Source of the DNA: Helicobacter enhydrae
Lineage (GTDB): Bacteria; Campylobacterota; Campylobacteria; Campylobacterales; Helicobacteraceae
DNA length: 64,000 nt
NCBI RefSeq assembly: GCF_001693335.1
Contig: NZ_CP016503.1
Span: forward strand, 434,001-498,000
Direction of reading: 5' to 3'
This document shows positions 35,901-45,600 of the stretch, piece after piece (positions within the stretch are counted from its first letter, which is position 1; every line of letters begins with the position of its first letter). The notes under the pieces are model-generated. The model had not been told where the DNA came from and searched no databases. It worked only from the letters and a program-made list of their open reading frames with translations. A program made the position numbers and the translations under genes.

Positions 35901-38887
35901 TGAAAACACTTTTGCAATCCTCCCTCCTTAGCATTGTTTTGGCTCAAGCTCTTTATGGAGTCAATGCAACGCAATGGTGGCAGTTGGATCAAGCCAACAA
36001 TCCCCCACCACAGCCACCAAACCTCCCCACCATCACAGATCCACTTGTGATTTGGGAGGATAGCACGCTTACGCTTAAGGCAATAGGCAATAATTTTGCA
36101 GCTCAATTCCCCAAATACAATGGAAGTATCCAATTTGACAACAACCTAAATGTCATAGCCAATATCAAAAACTCCATAGTGCAAGAAACACCAATCTATG
36201 AAATCAATACAGGCAAGAAATGGCTAGGGAATAGGAGCTTCAATATCACTATCGACTCTACACAAAGCACGGGAGATGGTGCTCGTGGGATTTTCAAACT
36301 TGATAGAGGCTCCTCTCTCACCTCTGAAGCAAAAGTCAATATCACTGCAGTGGAAAATAGCAAGATTTATTCTGTATTCTTTAATGCTGGCACTTTGACT
36401 TTTACAAACGACCTTGTGATCGATCTCTCCAAGGCGATAGGAGTTTTCAACAATAGGACACCACAAACTCACGGCATTAGAGACGCAAAAATGCTCTTTG
36501 ATACAGCAGGAGACATCAGTGTCAATCCACTTGATTCTAGCAATGTGCTAGTGCAACTCTCTGGAGATATTGCAAATTTTGCAGGCACCACAGCGATCAA
36601 TCTAGCCAATGCCAACTCATTTTTCAAAGGCGACATCCACGCATTTAGTGATTCTCAAACAAAATTCAAACTCAGCAACTCCGCCCATGCAGAGATCAAA
36701 CTCACTGCCCACAATCGCAACAAGCAACCCACGATAGATTTTAGCCTCTCAAGCGACTCCTCTCTCAAAATCAAAACAGAGATCAAAACACAACAAGGCA
36801 CAACCCTCAACTTCAATGTCAATCATTCCACCCTTGAAGCTGATTTCCAATACACTGCCCAAAACCCCGTAGCTCAAGGCAATATCACGCTGCAAAATCA
36901 AGGCATTTGGATCATCAATGGAAGCAACACAATCAATCTCCTCACTATCGACAATGACAAAGCCCTCATCACAACCGATAATCTCAAAGCCCTCCAAAAC
37001 CTCTCTTCTGTTGATTTCCGATACAAAGATGGCAATCTAAGAGAATCCACCACCATAGATACCAACAACCGCTACACCCTCACACTCAATCAACTCAATG
37101 GAAACAACGGGGTTTTCCGTATGTTTGGGGTTTTCAATCGCAAAGGCTGGACAGAAGTTATTAACCCAATCACCAATGAAAAAGAACACATCGCCACGGA
37201 TTTGATCCACTCTCAAGAAGTTTTCAACACCCATTACATTCAGCTGTTTTGGAATCCCAAAAATTTTGACAAAGGTTTGCTCAACAAAAATCTCGAAGCA
37301 GACAAAATCATCGTAGCTCAACAATACAACACAAACCCCACCCCTGATTTTGTCGGAGCTGTGACACCTGTGGGGATCTACAACTACATCACCAACCTCA
37401 AAAAAGAACAATTCCAATACACCACTCAAGCAGGTGGAACCCAAAAATTTACAGGGTGGCAATGGATCATTTCAGATGTGCAAAGAGCAGACAACTCCTA
37501 TCTCTCTCGTTTGCTCAACTCACTCTATCAAACCCAATACAGGATATTCCGCTTCGAGAGTGATACGCTCAACTTAAGGCTTGGGGAGCTTAGAGAGATG
37601 GCACGCGTGCATGGAGTGTGGCTACGCACCAAATACGGACGCCTCAATGCCAAAGCAAGTTCTGAGCGTATCGGAGCGTGGGATGAATTCACCAATGTGT
37701 CTTTGGGCTATGATCAAAACTTCGATGTTTTGGGTGGGCGTAATTTCGTGGGAATCGCACTAGGTAGCACGGCTTTTAGGAATCACGGGATCGCAGATGG
37801 GGTCGATGAGAGTGGAGAGGCGTATTATGCAAGTTCTAGGACTTATTCTATCGGGGTGTATGATACATTTTTGTCCAACTCTGGCGTATATCTTGATATG
37901 TTTTTGAAATACTATCTCACCAACAATCGCCTCTCTATCCGTTCAGAAGTATTGGCAGGGAATTATCCTGATTTTTTTGATCACAATGTGTTGTTTAGTT
38001 TGGAGACTGGCAAAAAATTCAAGCTTCCGATACGAACGCCTGATTTTGCTAGAAGTTTTTATTATCTCAAGCCTGAAGCTCAGCTCATCGTAGGATTTAG
38101 CAGTGGCACAAGCCACACTCTATATGATTGGAGTAATCAGCCTATCCATACGCAACTTGATTTCAATACGCCTATCAACACACGGCTAGGATTGAGTTTT
38201 GGGCGTCAATTTGATGGTAACAACCTTAAGGGCGATGTATATCTAGGCACAAGTTTTGAATACGAAGTCAAAAGCGGTGGGGATCTGAGGCTGGAGGATT
38301 TTTTGGACAAAATGACACTTACGCAAGGTAGCAATTTCAACTGGAGAATCAACGCAGGAACCAATCTCATCTTGAATGAATATTGGAGATTGTATTTTGA
38401 TGTGGATACTTCATTTTTTGGGCATATCAATTCTACTTTTACAATCAATGCAGGAGTGAGAATCAATTTCGGACGCTTACACCCACAACTACCCTACATC
38501 GCCCCCTACACTCCGCCAACTTATGATTTTTATCGCAAAGATAGACGCACAATCCCTGAAGTGCAAAACTACGACACACAAGGCATTTTGGATAATTACA
38601 ATGGCTCAAGAAAACGCTACACCCTCCCGCCAAAAATCAATGTTGATTCCAAACCATTTGATGATGGCAATACGCAATCCTTGGAGCCAATCAAACCCTC
38701 TATCAAACCAAGAGTTCAAGCTCCACAAAAGCAACCGCCGACTTTCCAAGACAATCCTCAAGAGATCCAAATCCCAAGCACGAGGTATCAGCAAGACACT
38801 CCCCCTGATCTCGCCCCTCGCACACCCCAAAACTCCAACCGCTCTATGGGAGAGATCCAAAACCGATTGCAAAAAGGCTTTAGATGA
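35900..38887 (+). CDS. Autotransporter OmpTail1 with periplasmic tail
   Basis: ATG 35900 ([20 protein letters not shown]) is preferred over a GTG one codon earlier, because it overlaps the gpsA stop as TGATG. The protein has 995 residues. The mature start is Pro-rich (NNPPPQPPNLP). The beta-helix passenger runs to about residue 400, an autochaperone-like region has LNQLNGNNGVFRMFGVF and GWQWIISDV, and the barrel begins after LNLRLGELREMARVHGVWLR (about 558), ending at GVRINFG (about 857). A tail of about 138 Pro/Gln/Asn/Arg-rich residues follows, containing DRRTIPEVQNY (38540-38572). It overlaps OmpTail2 by four bases. The substrate or ligand is unknown. Confidence 0.85.
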   Translation: MKTLLQSSLLSIVLAQALYGVNATQWWQLDQANNPPPQPPNLPTITDPLVIWEDSTLTLKAIGNNFAAQFPKYNGSIQFDNNLNVIANIKNSIVQETPIYEINTGKKWLGNRSFNITIDSTQSTGDGARGIFKLDRGSSLTSEAKVNITAVENSKIYSVFFNAGTLTFTNDLVIDLSKAIGVFNNRTPQTHGIRDAKMLFDTAGDISVNPLDSSNVLVQLSGDIANFAGTTAINLANANSFFKGDIHAFSDSQTKFKLSNSAHAEIKLTAHNRNKQPTIDFSLSSDSSLKIKTEIKTQQGTTLNFNVNHSTLEADFQYTAQNPVAQGNITLQNQGIWIINGSNTINLLTIDNDKALITTDNLKALQNLSSVDFRYKDGNLRESTTIDTNNRYTLTLNQLNGNNGVFRMFGVFNRKGWTEVINPITNEKEHIATDLIHSQEVFNTHYIQLFWNPKNFDKGLLNKNLEADKIIVAQQYNTNPTPDFVGAVTPVGIYNYITNLKKEQFQYTTQAGGTQKFTGWQWIISDVQRADNSYLSRLLNSLYQTQYRIFRFESDTLNLRLGELREMARVHGVWLRTKYGRLNAKASSERIGAWDEFTNVSLGYDQNFDVLGGRNFVGIALGSTAFRNHGIADGVDESGEAYYASSRTYSIGVYDTFLSNSGVYLDMFLKYYLTNNRLSIRSEVLAGNYPDFFDHNVLFSLETGKKFKLPIRTPDFARSFYYLKPEAQLIVGFSSGTSHTLYDWSNQPIHTQLDFNTPINTRLGLSFGRQFDGNNLKGDVYLGTSFEYEVKSGGDLRLEDFLDKMTLTQGSNFNWRINAGTNLILNEYWRLYFDVDTSFFGHINSTFTINAGVRINFGRLHPQLPYIAPYTPPTYDFYRKDRRTIPEVQNYDTQGILDNYNGSRKRYTLPPKINVDSKPFDDGNTQSLEPIKPSIKPRVQAPQKQPPTFQDNPQEIQIPSTRYQQDTPPDLAPRTPQNSNRSMGEIQNRLQKGFR

Positions 38888-40116
38888 GAATCTACACAAG
38901 CCTTGTGCTCTCATCTTTGCTCTATGCTTCTGCACAGACTCCCCATTCCTCTATAGCAATGCTAGGCTATGAGCTGATCAAACTCCACACCAACGCCCCC
39001 AACCCTCACCTACTCGCACTCAAAAGCTATCCTCTAGAGCACCAAATATGGCTCAAAACCAACTACGCACAGCACACGCTCAAAGCCACAGATATATTTA
39101 CCCAAATGCAAGTTTCAAGCATTCAAGTCTCTGGGGGGTATGATTATGCCTTTGGGCTAGGCATTGGAGACAATCTGCTAGGGCTTGGGGTGCAATATGC
39201 CCACATCAACACAAGTGCTGATAGCTTTGGGGGTGTAGGCAACGCTTTGGGGTTATTGCTCTATGATAGTTTAGTCTTTGAAAATCGCCTCTATATCGAC
39301 TTGGCACTGCAATACAACCTCACACTTCAAGATCTCAACGCTAGGACATACACCCAACATCTTGGCTATGGCTCTATGGAGATAGGCTATCTGTGGGATT
39401 GGCAATCGTGGTTTCTCCTGCCCTCTCTCAAAGCCTCAATGGCAATCACCACGCAATCTCAAGAGATCCCTGCACTCACCTTGCTCAATCTCCGAGCAGG
39501 AAGCTATATCGGCACACACTTTGGAGGGATAGTGAGGGGGGATGTGAGGCTAGGGGCTTTTTATGATTTTGATAGGAGCTTTGAAGAGTTTCCCCCTGCA
39601 CTTGAGTATCTCCAAAGTCATCGCTTGTATTTGACACTAGAGACTGATGTGTTTTTCAATGCCCATTTTGGAATGTATGCAGGAATCAGAGGGGAGTTTT
39701 TCGGATACAATGAGCCGGGGTTTGACGCAAGTGTGGGGGTGCGTTTTGGTTGGGGTGGGACCAAAGCCAAACACTCAAGCAAACCTAGCAACACACGCAC
39801 ACTTGAGCAAGTCAAGCTCAATCAACTCAATGACGCAAACCAAAGGCGTCAAAGGTGGCAAGCATTGCATTATCTCAAAGAATCTGATATAAACAAAATC
39901 TACAACACACAAGACAATCGCAATGGACCAAATGTCAAAGAGGAGCTAGAGCTAGACACACAAAAACGCAAAGAAAGGGAGGCTATGAGATATATTGACA
40001 CCGAAGAAAATGAAGCAAATTATCAAAATCGCAACCTCCCTGAACTGCAACAAAAAGAATTGCAAAAAATCTATGACTACAACAAACGAGAGCTAGAGAG
40101 AAAATATGGCAAATAA
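38884..40116 (+). CDS. Barrel-only outer-membrane protein OmpTail2 with charged tail
   Basis: This 410-residue protein starts at ATG 38884 overlapping the previous stop (ATGA). After a signal peptide (MRIYTSLVLSSLLYASAQT) only about 40 residues precede the barrel, which resembles the autotransporter barrels of its neighbours (HQIWLKTNY, VSGGYDYAFGLGIGDNLLGLG). The barrel ends at GVRFGWG (about 291). The remaining 119 residues are strongly charged and probably helical (QRRQRWQALHYL, KRKEREAMRY), ending with QNRNLPELQQKELQKIYDYN. It is therefore an autotransporter relative without a passenger but with the longest coiled-coil-like tail of the set. Confidence 0.75.
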   Translation: MRIYTSLVLSSLLYASAQTPHSSIAMLGYELIKLHTNAPNPHLLALKSYPLEHQIWLKTNYAQHTLKATDIFTQMQVSSIQVSGGYDYAFGLGIGDNLLGLGVQYAHINTSADSFGGVGNALGLLLYDSLVFENRLYIDLALQYNLTLQDLNARTYTQHLGYGSMEIGYLWDWQSWFLLPSLKASMAITTQSQEIPALTLLNLRAGSYIGTHFGGIVRGDVRLGAFYDFDRSFEEFPPALEYLQSHRLYLTLETDVFFNAHFGMYAGIRGEFFGYNEPGFDASVGVRFGWGGTKAKHSSKPSNTRTLEQVKLNQLNDANQRRQRWQALHYLKESDINKIYNTQDNRNGPNVKEELELDTQKRKEREAMRYIDTEENEANYQNRNLPELQQKELQKIYDYNKRELERKYGK

Positions 40117-42625
40117 ATCATTACTGATACTCATCTCCTGTGCCACACTCAACGCCCTCACAATCAATGACTGGGGTGACATCAAAGTCGGAATCTATGA
40201 GGATTTCAATGGGCATTTCACCTATGATGGCTCCGATGCCAACAAAGACAAATACATCCTTACAGACAATATCACTTTTATCAGTCCTGAAGCTACGCTC
40301 AATATCCACTTCACCTTGCAAAATGGTGCAGAGTGGGCAAACAAATGTGGATTGATTTTTTGTGCAGACGGCAAAAGCTTCACTTTTAATCCCGGGAATA
40401 TTGTTTTTGATCTTGATTCTCAAGTGCAGACTCAACCCGCCCTTGGAGTTTTTGATCTCAAAAGTAAAGCAGCTCTAGAAATCACCTCAAACCTCACTAT
40501 CACTGCCACCCCCGCAAGCAATTTTGACTCGATTTTCAAAATCGATGCCTCTAACCTCACACTAGACAACGCCAACCTATTCATCGACCTAAGCCAAAAT
40601 CAAAACAAAACACTTTTCCACACAAGTGGTGCTTCCAAAATCTCTATCAATCAAGGTGGGGATAGTGCTTCAAAAACCATACAGCTCACAGGGGACATCA
40701 CAATCGGTGGAAACACAGAGTTCAAACTCTCTCTAAGCAATCCTAGATCTTTCTACAAAGGTATCATCACTCTAAATGACGCTTCCACCCTTAGTTTTGA
40801 GGCTAGAAACTCGTTTGCACAGCTTGATCTCAATCAAACCAACCCCACCAAAGAATCCACCCTACTCTTTGACTCCTCCCTGCTAGATGGGAAAATCACC
40901 AAAAAAACAATAGCTCGATCCGACCTCAATCTCATCAATCAATCCGCTTGGCTCATGCGTGCGAGCAGCCACATCCGCAATCTACACATCAAACAATCCG
41001 TTATTGATTTCACGCAAGATAGCAATGGATCTAGACTCCAAAGTCCTTACAAAAAAAAGACACTAGAAGCTCAAACACTCACGGGCAATGGGGATTTCAA
41101 CCTCTATGCAGATGTCGCCCAAAAACAAACTGATATGATCAATCTGCAAAGTGCCAACGGAACCCACAAGGTGCATTTTCTCTACAATCCTGCGACATTC
41201 ACACAAGACATCATTCGCAACATCACAGAGCAGGACAACCTCATCGTCGCAAGTATCCAAGAGGCTGATTCCAAAGCAGTCTTTGAGGGGGTGAAAACCC
41301 AAATAGGACTCCTAGACTATGAAACAATCCTCAAAAAAAATGCCACAGGTGCTACGACTGACTGGATCATCGCTGGTATCAAAGAGAGTGGAGAAAGCAC
41401 CCTCGCTAGTGCGTTGCTTACCGCACTCAACACACACGCACGACTCAACACAATATTTGCCCAAACGCTCAACCTAAGGCTTGGGGATCTACGCAACTAC
41501 CACAAAGATAACGGGCTTTATTTCCGCTACAACATCGGACAAAATGCACTGCAAAAAACCACTTCCCTACTCCCTACGCAAGACTTTTTTATGACATTTT
41601 CTGCAGGATATGATTTCAATGTCGTCACCAAACCTAGCTACAACTTTTGGGGTGGAGGCTTGGATTTTGTAATGCTCCAAACCCGTAATGGAATCTATCA
41701 AGGGGATTTTCAGAGCTTCAGTGGTAACGCTTATTTCACCTCGATTTTTGCCAATCGTTTTTATTATGATTTGCTATTGCGTTATGCCTACAATCAAGGG
41801 GATTTGCACTTCAATGGAGCAAACCTCAATGGCACCTCAAGCACCTCCTCCCACACGCTCCTTGCAAGTGCAGAAATCGGATACAAAATCAAGCTCCATA
41901 ATGATCTAGATTTTTTCTTCCTAGAGCCTCAAATCAAGCTCAATGCAGGGGTCACTTTTGTCCCGACTTTTACGACAAAAGACACTCACGATGAAATAAT
42001 CACCGCTCCTTATCATTTTGGATTCCCATTGTTTGGCAGAAGTGGCTTGAATTTCGGCTATGAGTGGAACTCAAGCTTCAGAGGGGATGTCAAAGCAGGG
42101 ACATACCTCACTTACAACCTCAAAAATGGATTTGCCACCACGCTCAAAGACACTAGAAGTCAGCTCACCAAAGAATTCTCAAGCGATTTTGATGTGGGCT
42201 TGAGCTTGGCTTCTAATCTATTTCTAGAAGAATATCTACGCTTTTATCTTGAGTTTGATGCGAGTTTTTTGGCAATCTATCGCAATGATTATTTGTTTAA
42301 TGCAGGGATTAGATGGAGTTTTGGGGAACGCTATGTCCCACCACCCCCACCATCTGCAGACCCCAATCGCCTAAAAGTGCATTATAAATACAAGCCAAAT
42401 GTTCGCAATATCCCGATCATACGCGATGATGAAGTAGAAAACATGTATCATCATCAGCAAAATATCGATCGTATCAGAAATCAACGCACCTTCAAGCAAA
42501 GCTCACAAGGTGGAGCGAGTGGCAACAACCAACCAAACGGCGATTTGAGGATTGATACACCCCCAAAAGATCGCTCCACTTCAAGAGATAGTTACATCCC
42601 ATCATCAAAAGAAAACAATCGATGA
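40106..42625 (+). CDS. Autotransporter OmpTail3 with periplasmic tail
   Basis: This 839-residue protein overlaps OmpTail2 by 11 bases. The signal peptide is short (MANKSLLILISCATLNALT). An early cysteine pair is CGLIFC, similar to CGIVAC in OmpTail4. The passenger is about 330 residues with beta-helix character; LTGNGDFNLYADVAQ and DWIIAGI mark the junction region. The barrel begins after LNLRLGDLRNYHKDNGLYFR (about 455) and ends at GIRWSFG (about 738). A 101-residue tail begins with PPPPPSADP and contains PNVRNIPIIRDDEVENMY (about 42395-42450). It ends ATGA-coupled to the 19-codon mini-ORF. Confidence 0.85.
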   Translation: MANKSLLILISCATLNALTINDWGDIKVGIYEDFNGHFTYDGSDANKDKYILTDNITFISPEATLNIHFTLQNGAEWANKCGLIFCADGKSFTFNPGNIVFDLDSQVQTQPALGVFDLKSKAALEITSNLTITATPASNFDSIFKIDASNLTLDNANLFIDLSQNQNKTLFHTSGASKISINQGGDSASKTIQLTGDITIGGNTEFKLSLSNPRSFYKGIITLNDASTLSFEARNSFAQLDLNQTNPTKESTLLFDSSLLDGKITKKTIARSDLNLINQSAWLMRASSHIRNLHIKQSVIDFTQDSNGSRLQSPYKKKTLEAQTLTGNGDFNLYADVAQKQTDMINLQSANGTHKVHFLYNPATFTQDIIRNITEQDNLIVASIQEADSKAVFEGVKTQIGLLDYETILKKNATGATTDWIIAGIKESGESTLASALLTALNTHARLNTIFAQTLNLRLGDLRNYHKDNGLYFRYNIGQNALQKTTSLLPTQDFFMTFSAGYDFNVVTKPSYNFWGGGLDFVMLQTRNGIYQGDFQSFSGNAYFTSIFANRFYYDLLLRYAYNQGDLHFNGANLNGTSSTSSHTLLASAEIGYKIKLHNDLDFFFLEPQIKLNAGVTFVPTFTTKDTHDEIITAPYHFGFPLFGRSGLNFGYEWNSSFRGDVKAGTYLTYNLKNGFATTLKDTRSQLTKEFSSDFDVGLSLASNLFLEEYLRFYLEFDASFLAIYRNDYLFNAGIRWSFGERYVPPPPPSADPNRLKVHYKYKPNVRNIPIIRDDEVENMYHHQQNIDRIRNQRTFKQSSQGGASGNNQPNGDLRIDTPPKDRSTSRDSYIPSSKENNR

Positions 42626-42681
42626 AAGCCAAACAAAAAAACACTAAAATACTCCAAATGATTTGGGAGGCTCATCAGTGA
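42622..42681 (+). CDS. 19-codon bridging mini-ORF
   Basis: ATG 42622 overlaps the OmpTail3 stop (ATGA). The frame encodes 19 residues (MKAKQKNTKILQMIWEAHQ) and stops at TGA 42679-42681, overlapping the OmpTail4 GTG start (GTGA). It exactly fills the only gap in the overlapping chain, so it may carry ribosomes across. Peptide function is not implied. Confidence 0.45.
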   Translation: MKAKQKNTKILQMIWEAHQ

Positions 42682-45600
42682 AACTGCAGACTTATTTCAC
42701 GCTTAGCATTGTCGCCTCTAGTGTGCTGATGGGAGCTCAATACACTGATTGGAATCAAACAAACTTTAATAATGGAGATACGATTGACATCAATCACAAT
42801 CCACCGCCTCCACCTCAACCGCCTCAACCACCCCAACCACCCAAAAAGCTAGTGCTTGATTCTGACATTACAATCGCAAATGGAGTAGTCAAGGCAACGA
42901 TCAAAGGCAATCCAACCACACAAGTGGCGTGTGGGATCGTGGCGTGCTATAACACACAAGCCAACATCAATGGCACAGGAACAATCATCTTTGATGTTCG
43001 ATCAACTGCAAATCTCCCTGCATTTATGGTGAAAAGTGGAGGCTTGACTACAACTGCTAGCGTGGAAGTGCAAGGCAATGGACTTGCTACAATTTTTCAA
43101 GCTACAGGTGGAAATCTCACCTTTAATGGTGGTATCAAGATTTCAGGGGGCAACACTGCGATAAAGACTAGCAACTCAAGCACTTTGACAATCAGTGGAA
43201 ATAAGCAGGTTGATATTAGTGGAAATCTTGATCTTGGCAACACAAGCACTATCACGCTCAATCAAAACAACTCAAGAATCCAAGGGAATATCACTCAAAC
43301 AAAAGGGGATTCTACTATCACTTTGGGTAGTGATTCTAAGATAGTGGGGGCTATCACTACTTCAGGTGGAGCAACCACGATACAGGCTTCCAAACAAGCT
43401 CAGATACAAGGCAATCTGCAAATCACTGGAAAATCTGATATTACCCTAAACGATAACTCTCAAATCATCGGTAACACCTCCACCACAGGGGGGACAAGCA
43501 CACTCAAAGCTTCAGGTCAAGCTCAAATACAGGGTAATTTTTCTGCTTCAGGAGCAAAAACAGATGTGAGTTTCCAAGGCACTGCAACTCTAAACGGAAC
43601 AATCAGCACACAAAACAGCAACTCCACGATTCTTTTCAAAGGTGGCTCCAAAGTCAATGGTGGGATCTCCACTACGCAGGGGACAGCAAACATCACTTTT
43701 CAAGACACTGCAACTCTAAACGGAACAATCAGCACACAAAACAGCATTTCTACGATTCTTTTCAAAGGTGGCTCCAAAGTCACCAATGGCAATATTTCCC
43801 TCACAGGTGGGACAAATACGCTAACTGCCACAGATCAAGCCCAAATTCAAGGCAGTATTACCACTGATGGAAATACCACCATCACATTTGATACAGATTC
43901 CAAAATGACAGGCAACACTAGCATTGCAGGGGGGAAAACCACACTAACCGCCACAGATCAAGCCCAAATCACAGGCAATATCACCCAAACCAATGGGGAT
44001 TCTACGATCGCTTTTGGCAACAAATCCAACATCACAGGCGACATCAGAATCACAGCGGGAAGCACAGGCATTACTTTCCAAGACACTGCCTACATCGCTG
44101 GAAACCTCATCGCCCAAGGGACAACAAACAAAGTCACTTTTAAGCAAGGAACAGAGCTAAAGGGGAATCTAGAATATTCAGGCACTAGCACTATTGATTT
44201 TACTGAGAGCAAAATCACAGGCAATGTCATAGGTGGAGCAGGAACTGCAAATGTCACGCTTACCAAAACAAATGTGGGAGGACATTACCACCAAAATGAT
44301 GGCACGCTCAATCTCACAATGAGCGAATCTAATATCACAAAAGGATTCATAGGGACCAATTCCACCAACACCATCACAACAACCAAAGGAAGTATCAAAG
44401 ATGGGGTAAAACAAAGTGGTGGATCTCTCAAGCTCACTTCAGATGAGACAAATTTCACAGGTGGATTTGAAGGGACCAATAATTCCACCAACACGATTAC
44501 TACGACCAAAGGGAGTATCAAAGGAGGAGTGAAACAAAATAGTGGATCTCTCACTCTTAGCTCAAGCGAGACAGATTTCACAGGTGGATTTGAAGGGACC
44601 AATAATTCCACTAATACCCTCACTATTTTGCAAGGCGATTTTCATAATGGTGACATCAAACAAAACACAGGCTCACTCAAAGCTGAAATTATAGGCTTGA
44701 AAAATCTCAATGATTTTAAAGGTGATAACTCCAACAACAACATTCAACTTGTAAGAACAGCAATCAACAATGTCACACAAAGTGGAGGGGGTTTGGTATT
44801 CAAAACCGATACAAAAGTCAGTGGCAACATCACAGGAACCAACAATAGCACAAACAAAATCACAATCACCGGAGCAGATGTCAAAGGAAATATTTCACAA
44901 AACACCGGCTCAATGGTTTTCAGTATCACCAATGGCAATACCAACACAATCACTGCGACAAATGCGTCTTTTGGACTTTATGCCACAGATTCCACAACCA
45001 AAAGCATCACTCTGACCAATGCAAAGACTACAGGCACCTCTAGCAATCTGGAGATCAAAGGAGAGTTCAAACAAACAAGAGGAACCTCACAGCTTGTTTT
45101 CACCAAAACACTTTTTCAAGCAATCAACCTCATCGATACCCAACGTGCCAACTTCACTCTTGCACAATCAAAAATCAATGGTGCAGTGACTGCCCAAAAT
45201 GGCACCAACTCCATCGCCCTCTCTGATGGTGAAATGCAAAACTTCCAAGGCACTAGTGGCAATCAGACAATCACACTCACCAAATCCACTGCCCAAAACT
45301 TCAACCAAAACGGAGGCACACTCTCTATCAACGCCTCAAGTGCTTCAGAGATACAAAGTGTCAGCGGGACAAACTCCACCCTATCTATCACCCTCAATAG
45401 CTCCAAAGTCAAACAAAACATCAGCAACTCTGGCAACACCACGATCTCTGCCCAAAACGCAGAGGTGGGTGGCGATATCACCCAAACCAACGGCTCGATG
45501 AATCTCAATGCAGAAAACTCAACATTTCAAGGTAGCTACACTCAAACAGGAGGCAATCTCACAGGGAACCTCACCAAATCCTCAATCAAGCAAGGTGCCA

